Part shown: positions 35,967 to 49,738 of the stretch, one piece after another
Layout: each line of letters begins with the position of its first letter
Numbering within the stretch: position 1 is the stretch's first letter
From: Nocardioides kribbensis
Lineage (GTDB): Bacteria; Actinomycetota; Actinomycetes; Propionibacteriales; Nocardioidaceae
Direction: 5' to 3'
DNA length: 64,000 nt
Assembly (NCBI RefSeq): GCF_015070375.1
Contig: NZ_JADCLL010000002.1
Coordinates: 62,001-126,000, forward strand
The notes under the pieces: generated by a model
The model's input: only the letters and a program-made list of their open reading frames with translations
The model's database searches: none
Told to the model about the DNA's origin: nothing
Program-made: the position numbers and the translations under genes

Positions 35967-36052
35967 CCACGGCGCCGGCCGGCCGGCGTCCCCGCCCCTG
36001 CGGCGTACCCCTGACCCGCTCGTCCCTTCCCCACCCCGACCAGGAGACCTCG

Positions 36053-38494
36053 ATGGCCACCCTGCTCCACCGCCTCGGCACGACGGCCTTCCGCCGCTGG
36101 CCGCTCTTCATCGCCGGCTGGGTCGCCGTGCTGCTCGCCATCGGCGCGCTGGCGGCCGGCTTCGCCAAGCCCACCTCCGACTCCTTCTCGATCCCCGGGA
36201 TCCCCTCGGAGCAGGCCGCCGACCTGCAGGCCGAGCTCTTCCCCGGCGCCACCGACGCCTTCGACCAGGCCAACGTGACCGTGGTCGTCGCCGCGCCCGA
36301 GGGCGAGAGCCTCAGCGACCCGCAGTGGTCGGGCGCCGTGGACGACCTCGTCGCCGCGCTGTCGGGGCTGCCGCAGCTGCCCGAGGACCCGCAGGCCACC
36401 AACCCCGGCCTCGGCAACCCGGTGCAGGTGGCCGCCGGCCAGGAGCAGCAGCTGGTGCAGCAGGCGCGCCAGTCCGGGGGCGACGTCGACGCCGCGCGCG
36501 CCGACGCCGCCGCCGTCTCGCCGCTGTCCTCCGACGGCCGCGTCGGACTCATCACCTTCGCCTGGGACGTCGACACCGTCGCCGACGTCGAGCCCACCAC
36601 CATCGACGACCTCACGTCGGTCATGGACGACGCCCGTGACGGCGGCCTGGTGGTCGAGGCCAACGGCGCCGGCTCGCAGACCCAGACCGCCCCGGGCGGC
36701 ACCGCCGAGCTGATCGGCGTCGGCATCGCCCTGGTCGTGCTGCTGCTGACCTTCGGCTCGCTCGTGGCCGCGGGCCTGCCCATCCTCATCGCCCTCGTGG
36801 GCGTGGCCATCGGCAGCCTCGGCATCACCGCCGCCACCGCCCTGGTCGACGTCAGCTCCTTCACCCCCGTGCTCGCGGTGATGATCGGCCTGGCCGTCGG
36901 CATCGACTACACGCTCTTCATCCTTGCCCGCTACCGCACCGAGCTCGAGCACACCGACGACCGGCAGGAGGCCGCCGGCCGCGCCGTCGGCACCGCGGGC
37001 TCCGCGGTGGTCTTCGCCGGCCTGACCGTGCTCATCGCGCTCTCGGCGCTCTCGGTCGTGCGGATCCCGTTCCTCACCGCCATGGGCGTCGCCGCCGCCG
37101 CCACGGTCTTCATCGCCGTGCTCATCGCGCTGACCCTGCTCCCCGCCGTGCTCGGCATGCTGAAGTCGAAGTCCTTCGGCGGCCGCGTGCGCCGCTACGC
37201 CCCGAAGCGCGAGGCCGACGGGCGCCTGCTCAACAACGGCGTGCGCTGGGCGCGCGTGCTCGGCAAGCGACCCGTCGCCTTCGTGCTGCTCGTCGTGGTC
37301 GCCCTGGGCGCCCTGGCGATCCCGCTCAAGGACCTGCGCCTGGCCTTCCCCACCGACTCCACGGCCTCCACCGACACCACCCAGCGCCAGGCCTCCGACC
37401 TGATGGCCGAGGCCTTCGGCGCCGGCCGCGAGGGACCGCTGCTCGTCGTGGTCGACGCCCGCGACGTGGCCGCCGCCGACCGCAACGCCGCCTTCGGCGA
37501 GGTCGCGGCCTGGGCCGCGGGCCAGGACGACGTGGTCAACGCCCAGATCGTCGCCACCAACGCCGACCCGACGGCCGACCCCGCCGACCCGGCGTCGGCG
37601 CCCACCGGCGCGCTCGTGCAGATCACCCCGGCCTCCGGCCCCGACGACCCCGACACCCAGGACCTGCTCACCGCCCTGCGCGACGGGCAGTCCGACATCG
37701 AGGCCTCCACCGGCACCACCACCGGCGTCACCGGCCTGACCGCCATCACCACCGACGTCTCCGACCGGCTGGCCGACGCCCTGCCGATCTACCTGGTCAT
37801 CGTGATCGGGCTGGCCTTCATCCTGCTGATGATCGTCTTCCGCTCGATCCTCGTGCCGCTCACCGCCACGCTGGGCTTCCTGCTCTCGGTGCTGGCCACC
37901 CTGGGCGCCACCGTCGCGATCTTCCAGGAGGGCGCCTTCGGCATCTTCGAGGGCCAGCCGATCGTCAGCTTCATCCCGATCTTCCTCATCGGGGTGGTCT
38001 TCGGCCTGGCGATGGACTACCAGGTCTTCCTGGTGACCCGCATGCGCGAGGCCCACGTGCACGGCATGACGACCCGCGAGGCCGTGGTCGACGGCTTCCG
38101 CAACAGCGCCCGCGTCGTCACCGCCGCCGCCACGATCATGACCGCCGTCTTCGCCGGCTTCATGCTCGAGGACGACCCGATCATCAAGTCCATGGGCTTC
38201 GCGCTGGCCATCGCCATCGTCTTCGACGCCTTCGTCGTGCGCATGGTGCTCGTGCCCGCGCTGCTCTACCTGCTCGGCGAGAAGGCCTGGTGGCTGCCGC
38301 GCTGGCTCGACCGCATCCTGCCCGACGTCGACGTCGAGGGCGAGAAGCTCGGCCGCCCGGCCGGCGTCGCGGCCGGCGGGGCCCACGCGGGCGCCGTCGC
38401 CGACACCGAGGACGCCGCCCACCACGGTGGCGCCCACGCGGCCCGCGGCCACCTCGCCGCGGACCGCTCCGAGGAGGAGCGCACCCGCTCCTGA
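36053..38494 (+). CDS. MMPL (RND) family transporter
   Basis: An 813-residue inner-membrane exporter with two homologous halves. Each half has a large periplasmic loop after TM1 and a six-helix bundle with the proton-relay segments GLAVGIDYTLFILARYRTELE (first half) and FGLAMDYQVFLVTRMREAHVHG (second half). The C-terminal tail is His/Ala-rich (AHAGAVADTEDAAHHGG). Relatives export lipids, siderophores or drugs. ATG 36053 with AGGAG 6 bases upstream. Co-transcribed with the preceding TetR gene. Confidence 0.9.
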   Translation: MATLLHRLGTTAFRRWPLFIAGWVAVLLAIGALAAGFAKPTSDSFSIPGIPSEQAADLQAELFPGATDAFDQANVTVVVAAPEGESLSDPQWSGAVDDLVAALSGLPQLPEDPQATNPGLGNPVQVAAGQEQQLVQQARQSGGDVDAARADAAAVSPLSSDGRVGLITFAWDVDTVADVEPTTIDDLTSVMDDARDGGLVVEANGAGSQTQTAPGGTAELIGVGIALVVLLLTFGSLVAAGLPILIALVGVAIGSLGITAATALVDVSSFTPVLAVMIGLAVGIDYTLFILARYRTELEHTDDRQEAAGRAVGTAGSAVVFAGLTVLIALSALSVVRIPFLTAMGVAAAATVFIAVLIALTLLPAVLGMLKSKSFGGRVRRYAPKREADGRLLNNGVRWARVLGKRPVAFVLLVVVALGALAIPLKDLRLAFPTDSTASTDTTQRQASDLMAEAFGAGREGPLLVVVDARDVAAADRNAAFGEVAAWAAGQDDVVNAQIVATNADPTADPADPASAPTGALVQITPASGPDDPDTQDLLTALRDGQSDIEASTGTTTGVTGLTAITTDVSDRLADALPIYLVIVIGLAFILLMIVFRSILVPLTATLGFLLSVLATLGATVAIFQEGAFGIFEGQPIVSFIPIFLIGVVFGLAMDYQVFLVTRMREAHVHGMTTREAVVDGFRNSARVVTAAATIMTAVFAGFMLEDDPIIKSMGFALAIAIVFDAFVVRMVLVPALLYLLGEKAWWLPRWLDRILPDVDVEGEKLGRPAGVAAGGAHAGAVADTEDAAHHGGAHAARGHLAADRSEEERTRS

Positions 38495-38513
38495 CCGCAG
38501 CGCCCGGCGTACG

Positions 38514-38549
38514 ACGGGCCCCGGTGACCTGCTGGTCACCGGGGCCCGT
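38514..38549. terminator. Bidirectional terminator between convergent genes
   Basis: Perfect 16-bp stem (38514-38529 / 38534-38549) with the loop TGCT, between the MMPL gene and the SRPBCC/GPx pair. No T-run, as is common in this lineage. Confidence 0.8.
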
Positions 38550-38573
38550 GTGCGTGTCAGGTCCGCGCCGGGG

Positions 38574-39053
38574 TCAGGCCTTCGGGTCGATCCCGAGGTG
38601 GTCGAGCAGGTTGCGGGAGAAGCGGTCGCCCATCTGGTCGATGACGCCGCGCATCGCGGTGGTGACGACCTTCGAGGAGAGCTTGGGCAGCGGCAGGTCG
38701 AGGGCGATCTCGAGGCTGGTGGCCAGGTGGGTGCCCCCCTCGACCTCCTTCAGGACGTACCACCCCGTCACCGCCGTCCGCTCGGTGCGACCGGCCGGCG
38801 GGTCGTGGTGGAAGTCGATGCGCTCGAGCTCTACGAAGTCCATCTTCTCGGTGAAGACCGGCGCGACCTCGATCGGCAGCACGTCGAGGCCGGTCATCTC
38901 CCAGCGCCAGTGCGAGTCGCCCTCGGGCGTGATCCGCTTGAGGAAGGGCGTGAGCGAGGCCAGGGTGTCGGGGTCGGTCAGCGCGTCCCAGATCGCCTGG
39001 CGCGGCGCCGCCACGACGGCCTCGGCGGAGGTCCTCGCGGTGAAGACCGTCAC
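38574..39053 (-). CDS. SRPBCC-family protein
   Basis: A 159-residue helix-grip (START/Bet v1-like) protein that binds a hydrophobic ligand in related families: EAVVAAPRQAIWDALTDPDTLASL is the canonical opening, with a basic helical C-terminus (VVTTAMRGVIDQMGDRFSRNLLDH). GTG 39053 overlaps the GPx stop by 4 bases (GTGA), so the two are coupled, an unusual pair. Function unknown; lipid handling next to a peroxidase is possible. Confidence 0.75.
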   Translation of the reverse strand: MTVFTARTSAEAVVAAPRQAIWDALTDPDTLASLTPFLKRITPEGDSHWRWEMTGLDVLPIEVAPVFTEKMDFVELERIDFHHDPPAGRTERTAVTGWYVLKEVEGGTHLATSLEIALDLPLPKLSSKVVTTAMRGVIDQMGDRFSRNLLDHLGIDPKA

Positions 39054-39532
39054 CGGGCGAGGGCCTTCTCGATGTCCTTGGAGATCTTCTCCGGCTTGGT
39101 GGTCGGGGAGTAGCGGCCGAGCACCTGGCCGTCCTTGCCGATGAGGAACTTGGTGAAGTTCCACTTGATCTTGCCGCCCAGCAGGCCCGACTTCTCGTCC
39201 TTGAGCCACTGGAAGAGCGGGTGGGCGCCGTCGCCGTTGACCTCGATCTTGGAGAAGAGCGGGAAGCTGACGCCGAAGTTGCGCTCGCAGAAGCCGGCGA
39301 TCTCCGCGTCGTCGCCGGGCTCCTGGTTGCCGAACTGGTCGCAGGGGAAGCCGAGCACCGCGAAGCCCTGGCCGGCGTAGCTGTCCTGGAGCTGCTGCAG
39401 GCCCTGGTACTGCGGGGTGAAGCCGCACTGCGAGGCCGTGTTGACCACCAGCACCACCTGGCCCTGGTACGTCGAGAGGTCGACGTCGTGGCCGTCGATG
39501 CTGCGCGCGGAGAAGTCCTGGAGGGTCGTCAT
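39050..39532 (-). CDS. Glutathione-peroxidase-family thiol peroxidase (copy 2)
   Basis: A 160-residue GPx-fold enzyme. Cys36 (TASQCGFTPQ), Gln70 (GNQEPG), the Trp-Asn motif (IKWNFTKF) and resolving-type Cys82 (AGFCERNFG) align residue for residue with copy 1 at 7018. The usual CNQF is CDQF here. Likely thioredoxin-dependent. ATG 39532 with CAGACT 6 bases upstream (near-canonical leaderless). It is the first gene of an overlapping pair with the SRPBCC gene. Confidence 0.93.
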   Translation of the reverse strand: MTTLQDFSARSIDGHDVDLSTYQGQVVLVVNTASQCGFTPQYQGLQQLQDSYAGQGFAVLGFPCDQFGNQEPGDDAEIAGFCERNFGVSFPLFSKIEVNGDGAHPLFQWLKDEKSGLLGGKIKWNFTKFLIGKDGQVLGRYSPTTKPEKISKDIEKALAR

Positions 39533-39601
39533 ACCGACAGTCTGCCAGCGCGGACCAGCCGCCGTGGCGGCTCGGCGGGAGCCGCGCAGCGGTCCGGACC
39601 C

Positions 39602-40576
39602 TCAGTCGAGCACCGGGGTCCCGGTCGCCGAGGCGACGTAGGCCAGCAGCCGCGCCACCAGCGCGGGGTCGTCGGAGCGCTGCCAGCCGTAGGTCGTGGG
39701 GCGCTGGGCGCGGTCGTGCCAGAAGTGGCCCGGGCGCGACTCCGGCCGGGTCGCGACCAGCCAGACCGCGGTGTCGGCGCCGTCCTCGGCGTCGCGCAGC
39801 AGCGGACCGGTGAGCCGGTTGAAGCCCGGCAGGCTCTCGGCGAAGCCGGCCGTCTCCACCCAGCCGGGGTGCATGCTCTCCACCCGCACGTCGTCGGCGC
39901 TGAGCCGGCGCGCCCAGGCGTCGGCCAGCACGACCTGCATCCGCTTGGTGCGGGCGTAGGCCTGGACGCCGCTGAAGCGGCCGGTGCGGTACTCGATGGC
40001 GTCGTCGTCCTCGGCGCGCAGGCGTGCGCCGTACATGCCGCCCGAGCTCATCCACACCACCGACGAGCCGTCGGCGGCCGCGAGGAGCGGGGCGAGCAGG
40101 TCGGTGGCGAGGTGCGGGCCGAGCACGTGCGCGGCCAGCGACATCTCGTGGCCCTGCGCGCTCTCCTCCCGGTCGGTCGTCATGACGCCGGCGTTGTGCA
40201 CCAGCCCGTCGAGGGAGGGCACGCGGGAGGTGAGGTCGGCGGCCCAGGCACGCACCGCCTCGAGGTCGCTGAGGTCGCACAGCTCCTCGACGACCTCGGC
40301 CGTCGGGTGGGCCAGGCGCAGGCGCCGCGCGGAGTCGGCGGTCTTGGCGGGGTTGCGGCCGAGCACGTGGACCGTGGCGCCGAGCGCGGCGAAGGAGCCC
40401 GCCATCGCCTCGCCGATGCCCGAGGTGGCCCCGGTGACCAGCACGCGGCGCCCCGCCATCGAGCCCGGCTCGGGGTCGGCGGGCCACCAGCGGCGGCGCA
40501 GCGAGGAGCCCACCTTGGTGTAGCCCAGCACCACCGAGCGGTCGAGCGCGACGTCGAGGACCCGGGTGAGACTCAT
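39602..40576 (-). CDS. Short-chain dehydrogenase/reductase with N-terminal extension
   Basis: A 324-residue SDR. NAD(P)-binding TGATSGIG at residues 48-55, NAGV near 128, and the catalytic YxxxK as YARTK near 209 with Ser upstream in VVWMSSGG. The first 40 residues are an extra basic helix (SSLRRRWWPADPEP). The C-terminal FWHDRAQRPTTYGWQR is seen in dehydrogenase/reductase-like (DHRS12-type) SDRs. Substrate unknown. ATG 40576 follows TAGGTT by 6 bases. Confidence 0.88.
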   Translation of the reverse strand: MSLTRVLDVALDRSVVLGYTKVGSSLRRRWWPADPEPGSMAGRRVLVTGATSGIGEAMAGSFAALGATVHVLGRNPAKTADSARRLRLAHPTAEVVEELCDLSDLEAVRAWAADLTSRVPSLDGLVHNAGVMTTDREESAQGHEMSLAAHVLGPHLATDLLAPLLAAADGSSVVWMSSGGMYGARLRAEDDDAIEYRTGRFSGVQAYARTKRMQVVLADAWARRLSADDVRVESMHPGWVETAGFAESLPGFNRLTGPLLRDAEDGADTAVWLVATRPESRPGHFWHDRAQRPTTYGWQRSDDPALVARLLAYVASATGTPVLD

Positions 40577-40615
40577 GGCCCCAACCTAGCCAGACCGCCC
40601 CCGCTGCCCGACGTC

Positions 40616-40663
40616 GGACGTCATGCGTCGCGAGGATGCGCATCCACCGTCCGCACGACGTCC
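40616..40663. repeat. 48-bp palindromic repeat, copy C
   Basis: GGACGTCATGCG at the left end, GCACGACGTCC at the right, centre GGATGCGCATCC; 18 of 24 arm pairs match. Same length and termini as copies A and B some 12-13 kb away. Sits between divergent genes, about 80 bases before the next start. Confidence 0.8.
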
Positions 40664-40741
40664 GCACCCGGCGCCGCGCCACCCCACCACGCCCCGTTGC
40701 CGACCCCGGCTCCGACGCGGGCCCGTGGGACGATCGCGCCC

Positions 40742-41650
40742 ATGAACCGGGTTCGCTCCGCCCTCGCCCACCTGATCGCCGTCGTGGCCGTGCTCCTCAT
40801 GCCGCTGGCGCTGACCTCGGCGTGGTCCTCGGCGGTCGTCAACGACGAGGACCGCTGGGTCGAGACGGTCGGGCCGCTGGCCACCGACCCCGACGTGGTC
40901 AACGCGGTGGCGGTGCGCCTGGAGGACCTCGCGGTCGCCACGGTCGACGTCGGCGGGGCCGAGCGCGCCCTGGAGGACATCCTCGGAGCCGACCTGGGCG
41001 GCGCGGGCGCGCGCACCGAGCAGGCGCTGCGCGAGGCGGTGCGCCAGGTGGTGGTGCGGGTGGTCTCCAGCGACGTCTTCCCCCCGGCGTGGGAGGAGGC
41101 GATGCGGGCCACGCACACCCAGCTGCTGCGCGCGCTGCGCTCCGACAGCGGCGCCGAGGTGAGCGTCGACCTGGGCCCGCTGCTGCAGGCGGTGCTCGAC
41201 TCGCTGAGCGAGCAGGGCCTGCCGGTGACCGTCGACGCCTCCGGGCTCGACGCGGCCTTCTCGGTGGCCTCGAGCGGCGAGCTCGACCAGGCCCGCGCGG
41301 GCTACCAGGTCGTCGACGCCGCGGGCCTCGGCCTGCCGGTGGCGGTGGCGCTGCTCGCCGCCGTGGCCCTGCTCGTCAGTGCCCGACGCATGGTCACCGC
41401 CGGCATCCTGCTCGTCGGCGCCGCGCTCTCGGCGGTCGTGGTGTGGCTCGGCCTGGGCGCGGCGCGCACGCTGCTGCTCGACCGCGCCCCGACGGCCGAC
41501 CGCAACCTGCTCGCCGCGATGTACGACGTGCTCGTGGCCGACCTCGAGCGGCTCGCGCTGCTGGTCGTCGTGGCCGGACCGGCGGTGCTGGTCGTGCTGC
41601 TGCTGCTCAGGCGCCTCGGAGGTCGGCGGCGGCGCGAGCCAGCTGCGTGA
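40742..41650 (+). CDS. Membrane protein of unknown function, two terminal TM regions
   Basis: A 302-residue protein. A TM/signal-anchor at residues 8-30 (AHLIAVVAVLLMPLALTSAW) and three C-terminal TM segments flank an extracytoplasmic helical domain (residues 32-195, many Val/Asp/Glu, amphipathic: GVEDLAVATVDVGG-like stretches). Not recognised; the layout resembles actinobacterial envelope proteins. The ATG at 40742 is preferred because GACGAT lies 7 bases upstream. Its 3-prime end overlaps the eda gene by 44 bases on the other strand. Confidence 0.65.
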   Translation: MNRVRSALAHLIAVVAVLLMPLALTSAWSSAVVNDEDRWVETVGPLATDPDVVNAVAVRLEDLAVATVDVGGAERALEDILGADLGGAGARTEQALREAVRQVVVRVVSSDVFPPAWEEAMRATHTQLLRALRSDSGAEVSVDLGPLLQAVLDSLSEQGLPVTVDASGLDAAFSVASSGELDQARAGYQVVDAAGLGLPVAVALLAAVALLVSARRMVTAGILLVGAALSAVVVWLGLGAARTLLLDRAPTADRNLLAAMYDVLVADLERLALLVVVAGPAVLVVLLLLRRLGGRRRREPAA

Positions 41651-42270
41651 CCCGGGCCCAGTCGCCGGCCCGCACGGCGTCGGCCGGGGTGAGCCAGGAG
41701 CCGCCGACGCAGCCGACGTTGGGCAGGGCGAGATAGGACGCCGCGCTCGCCGCGGTGATGCCGCCCGTGGGGCAGAAGCGCGCCGCGGGCACGGGCGAGG
41801 AGATCGCCTTCAGGAACGGCGCTCCCCCGGAGGCCTCGGCGGGGAAGAACTTCATCTCGCTCAGCCCCGCCTCGAGCACGGCCAGCACCTCGGAGACCGT
41901 GGCCGTGCCGGGCAGGAAGGGCAGCCCGGTGGCGAGCATCGCCTCGAGCAGCGCCGGCGTCGCGCCGGGCGAGACGAGGAACTGCGCGCCGGCGTCCTGC
42001 GCCTCACGGGCCTGGGCCGGGGTCACCACGGTGCCGGCGCCGAGCACGATCTCGGGCACCTCGGCGGCGATGGCGCGGATGGCGTCGAGCGCCACCGGGG
42101 TGCGCAGGGTGAGCTCGATGACCGGCAGGCCGCCCGCGACCAGCGCCCGGGCGATCGGCACGGCGGTGTCGAGCTCGTCGACGACCACGACCGGCACGAC
42201 CGGCACGAGGTCGAGCAGCGAGGCCAGCGGCGCCGGGGCGGCGAGCGGCGAGCCGGTCGAGGAGCGGGTG

Positions 42271-42287
<17 letters not shown>
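41607..42287 (-). CDS. eda: 2-keto-3-deoxy-6-phosphogluconate aldolase
   Basis: A 226-residue class I aldolase splitting KDPG to pyruvate and glyceraldehyde 3-phosphate, last step of the Entner-Doudoroff pathway. The catalytic Glu is in VIELTLRTP, the Schiff-base Lys in [11 protein letters not shown], and the phosphate-binding loop in PTGGITAAS. No ATG or GTG is in frame upstream of the core; a TTG at 42287, with AGGAGG 6 bases before it inside edd, is the start. It overlaps the edd stop by 17 bases. Confidence 0.9.
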
Positions 42288-44252
<1,965 letters not shown>

Positions 44253-44256
<4 letters not shown>

Positions 44257-45827
44257 TGGTCGGTCTCCTGCCAGGCTCGGCCGTCGCGCTCGAGGAGCAT
44301 CGCGGCGGCGGTGGGGCCGGTCGTGCCGGCGGGGTAGCGCAGGGGCCGCTCGCCGAGCTCGTCCCAGCGCTCGAGGATCGGCTCCACCCACGACCAGGCC
44401 GCCTCGACCTCGTCGCGGCGCATGAAGTGGGTGGGGTTGCCGCGCACGACGTCCATGAGCAGCCGCTCGTAGGCGTCGGGCGAGCGCTGCGTGAAGGTCG
44501 TGGCGTACGACAGGTCCAGCGACACCGGCCGCAGCCGGATCCCGCCGGGGCCCGGCTCCTTCGCGGTGAGGTGCAGGCGCATGCCCTCGTCGGGCTGCAC
44601 GAGGATGTGGAGCCGGTTGGCGGTCGTGGCGCCCTCGCTGCCGGGGAACATCGCGTGCGGCGGCTCCTTGAAGACCACGACGATCTCCGAGACGCGGCGG
44701 TCCATCCGCTTGCCGGTGCGCAGGTAGAACGGCACGCCGGCCCAGCGCCAGTTCTGCACCTCGGCCTTGAGCGCCACGAAGGTCTCGGTCGAGGAGCCGG
44801 CGCGCCCCAGGTCGTCGGAGTACGCCGCGACCGCCTGGCCGTCGACGAGCCCCTGGCGGTACTGCCCGCGCACGGTGTCGCGGTCGACGTCCTGGGGGCC
44901 CATCGGCTTGAGCGCCTGGAGCACCTTGAGCTTCTCGTCGCGCACGGTCTCGCGCCCGACGTAGGTCGGCGGCTCCATCGCGGTGAGGCAGAGCAGCTGG
45001 AGCAGGTGGTTCTGCACCATGTCGCGCAGCGCGCCCGAGCCGTCGTAGTAGCCCCCGCGCTCGCCGACGCCGAGCGACTCGGCCACGGTGATCTGCACGT
45101 GGTCGACCCACCGGGAGTTCCACAGCGGCTCGAGGAAGGTGTTGGCGAAGCGCGTGACCAGGAGGTTCTGCACGCTCTCCTTGCCCAGGTAGTGGTCGAT
45201 GCGGAAGATCTGCGACTCCTCGAAGACCGCACCGACGGCGTCGTTGACCGCGCGCGCCGAGGCCAGGTCGCGCCCGATCGGCTTCTCCATCACCACGCGC
45301 GCGGTCGGGTCGACCACGCCGATCTCGTCGAGGCGCGCGCAGATCGGACCGAAGAGGGCCGGTGCCACCGCGAGGTAGAAGACGCGCACGGCCTCGTCGG
45401 GGCCGCCGACGGCCGCGGTGCGGCCGCGGTCCTTGAGCAGGCCGTGCAGCTGGTGCCAGTCGTCGGGCTCCTCGGCGTCGAGCACGAGGTGGTGCAGGCG
45501 CCCGACCAGGCGCTGGAGGGCGGCGTCGTAGGTGGCCGGGTCGTGGCCGGCGGGGTCGACGTGGCCGGGCAGGGCCTCGCGCACGAGCTGCTGGTAGCCC
45601 TCGGTGTCGAGGTCGCTGCGCGAGACGCCGATGATGCGGAAGTCGTCGGGCAGTTGGCCCTCGAGGTCGCGGTGGAAGAGCGCGGGCAGCAGCTTGCGGA
45701 AGGCGAGGTCGCCCGTGCCGCCGAAGACGGTGAAGTCGCAGTGCTCGGGCAGCGCGGCCGCCGCCCCGGCGGGGGTGCCGGGCTGGCTGCTGGGCTGGCC
45801 GCCGAGCGGGGGGTGCTTCTGGTCCAT
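44253..45827 (-). CDS. zwf: Glucose-6-phosphate 1-dehydrogenase
   Basis: A 524-residue enzyme making 6-phosphogluconolactone and NADPH. Cofactor loop [16 protein letters not shown] near residue 35 and the substrate motif RIDHYLGKE near 209. The first ~27 residues are a Gln/Pro/Ala-rich lead. It heads zwf-edd-eda; all stop/start overlaps are GTGA or TTG-in-gene, so one transcript is certain in outline. An AT-rich, palindrome-bearing gap separates it from the divergent ROK repressor; this paralogue likely serves the ED route. Confidence 0.95.
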
Positions 45828-45860
45828 GCCTCTACGGTCGCAGGACTTTTGGATCGATAC

Positions 45861-45889
45861 AAGCGCTCTTACGCTTTTTTGTGAACAAA
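45861..45889. promoter_or_regulatory. ROK operator region between zwf and the repressor
   Basis: Two adjacent inverted repeats: AAGCG-CTCTTA-CGCTT (45861-45876) and TTTGT-GA-ACAAA (45878-45889), in a stretch that is strikingly AT-rich for this genome. TTTGTNNACAAA-like sites are typical of ROK/XylR-type repressors. Control of zwf-edd-eda and of the repressor itself is inferred. Confidence 0.65.
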
Positions 45890-45910
45890 GTCTGTGCTTG
45901 ACTCCTCGTC

Positions 45911-47218
45911 GTGACCGACAGCACCGCCTCGCGCCCGGGCTCCCGGCCCGCCCCGCCCGACGGCGTGCGCGGCCCGGTCCCGGCCACAGTCCTGGCTCCG
46001 ACGACCCCCGCGACCTCGGCCCTGCCCGGCTCGGCGGCCCTCCCCGACACCGGGCCCGGCGGCACCAGCGGCACCGGCACGTCGGCGGGCGCGCTCCTCC
46101 ACCTCGTGCGCACCGGTCGCGCCGCCACCCGCTCCGACCTCGCCCGCGTCACCGGGCTCTCGCGCAGCGCGGTCACCTCCCGCGTGCACGCCCTGCTCGA
46201 CGCCGGGCTGCTCGTCGAGGGCGGCGGGTCGACCTCCACCGGCGGCCGCCCGCCCGGCACGCTCGGCCTCGACGTCGACGCCGCGGTGGTCGTCGGCATC
46301 GCCGTGGGCCGCTCGCGCAGCCAGCTCGGGCTCTTCGACCTCGCCGGGCGCGAGATCGTCGGCGACACCCGCGACCACGTCGTCGGCACCGCTCCCGGCG
46401 TGCTCATGCCCGACGTCGCCGCCCGCCTCGCCGCGCTGCTCGCCGGCACCACCGTGCCGGTCGCCGGCATCGGGATGAGCCTGCCCGGCACGGTCGACCC
46501 CGAGACCCGGATGAGCCTCGACGCCCCGGTCATGGGCGGCTGGGACGGCGTCGCGCTGGGCCCCTACCTCGCCGAGGTCTGCCCCGCGCCGCTCCACCTG
46601 GCCAACGACACCGCCGCCCTCGCCCACTCCGAGCTCTTCGGCGTCGTGCCGCCCGCCGACGTGCTGGTCGTCAAGGCCTCCACCGGCCTCGGGCTCGGCG
46701 TCGTCGCCGACGGCCGCCTGCTCGGCGCCCACCGCGGCATCACCGGCGAGCTGGGCCACACCCGCATCGACGCCGCCGACGGGCTGCTGTGCCGCTGCGG
46801 TGCCACCGGCTGCCTGGAGTCGCTGGCCGGCGGCTGGGCCCTGGTCAACACCATGGTCGACGAGGGCCACGACGTGCGCCACGTGCGCGACCTCGTGCAG
46901 CTCGCCCTCGACGGCGACACCCTCGCCCGGCAGCTGCTGCGCCAGAGCGGGCGCCACCTCGGCGAGGTGCTCGCCACCGCGGTCAACCTCCTGCACCCCG
47001 GCCTGGTCGTCGTGGGCGGCGACATGGGCGCGGCCTTCGACCTCTACACCGCGGGCATCCGCGAGACGGTCTACGCCCGCGCCGCCGCGTCGGTCGTGCG
47101 CGACCTCCGCTTCGCCCCTGCCACCCACGGCGAGTCGGCCGGGCTGGTCGGCTGCGCCGCCCTCGCCATCGACGCCGCGCTCACCCCCGCCGCCGTCGAC
47201 GCGCACCTGCGCGCCTGA
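45911..47218 (+). CDS. ROK-family transcriptional repressor of the ED operon
   Basis: A 435-residue regulator. Residues 1-55 are a Pro/Ala/Thr-rich lead; the winged HTH (RTGRAATRSDLARVTGLSRSAVTSRVHALLDAGLLVEGGG) spans about 66-105. The sugar-binding ROK domain has GELGHTRID and the zinc site LCRCGATGCLES near 296. Without sugar it should repress; a gluconate- or ketogluconate-type effector fits its divergent zwf-edd-eda partner. GTG 45911 follows TTGACT by 7 bases, so it may be leaderless. Confidence 0.9.
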   Translation: MTDSTASRPGSRPAPPDGVRGPVPATVLAPTTPATSALPGSAALPDTGPGGTSGTGTSAGALLHLVRTGRAATRSDLARVTGLSRSAVTSRVHALLDAGLLVEGGGSTSTGGRPPGTLGLDVDAAVVVGIAVGRSRSQLGLFDLAGREIVGDTRDHVVGTAPGVLMPDVAARLAALLAGTTVPVAGIGMSLPGTVDPETRMSLDAPVMGGWDGVALGPYLAEVCPAPLHLANDTAALAHSELFGVVPPADVLVVKASTGLGLGVVADGRLLGAHRGITGELGHTRIDAADGLLCRCGATGCLESLAGGWALVNTMVDEGHDVRHVRDLVQLALDGDTLARQLLRQSGRHLGEVLATAVNLLHPGLVVVGGDMGAAFDLYTAGIRETVYARAAASVVRDLRFAPATHGESAGLVGCAALAIDAALTPAAVDAHLRA

Positions 47219-47269
47219 CCCGACGGGGGCCGACGGCCGGGGGCCGACGGAGGCCGGCCGGGCCGTCGC

Positions 47270-49734
<2,465 letters not shown>

Positions 49735-49738
<4 letters not shown>

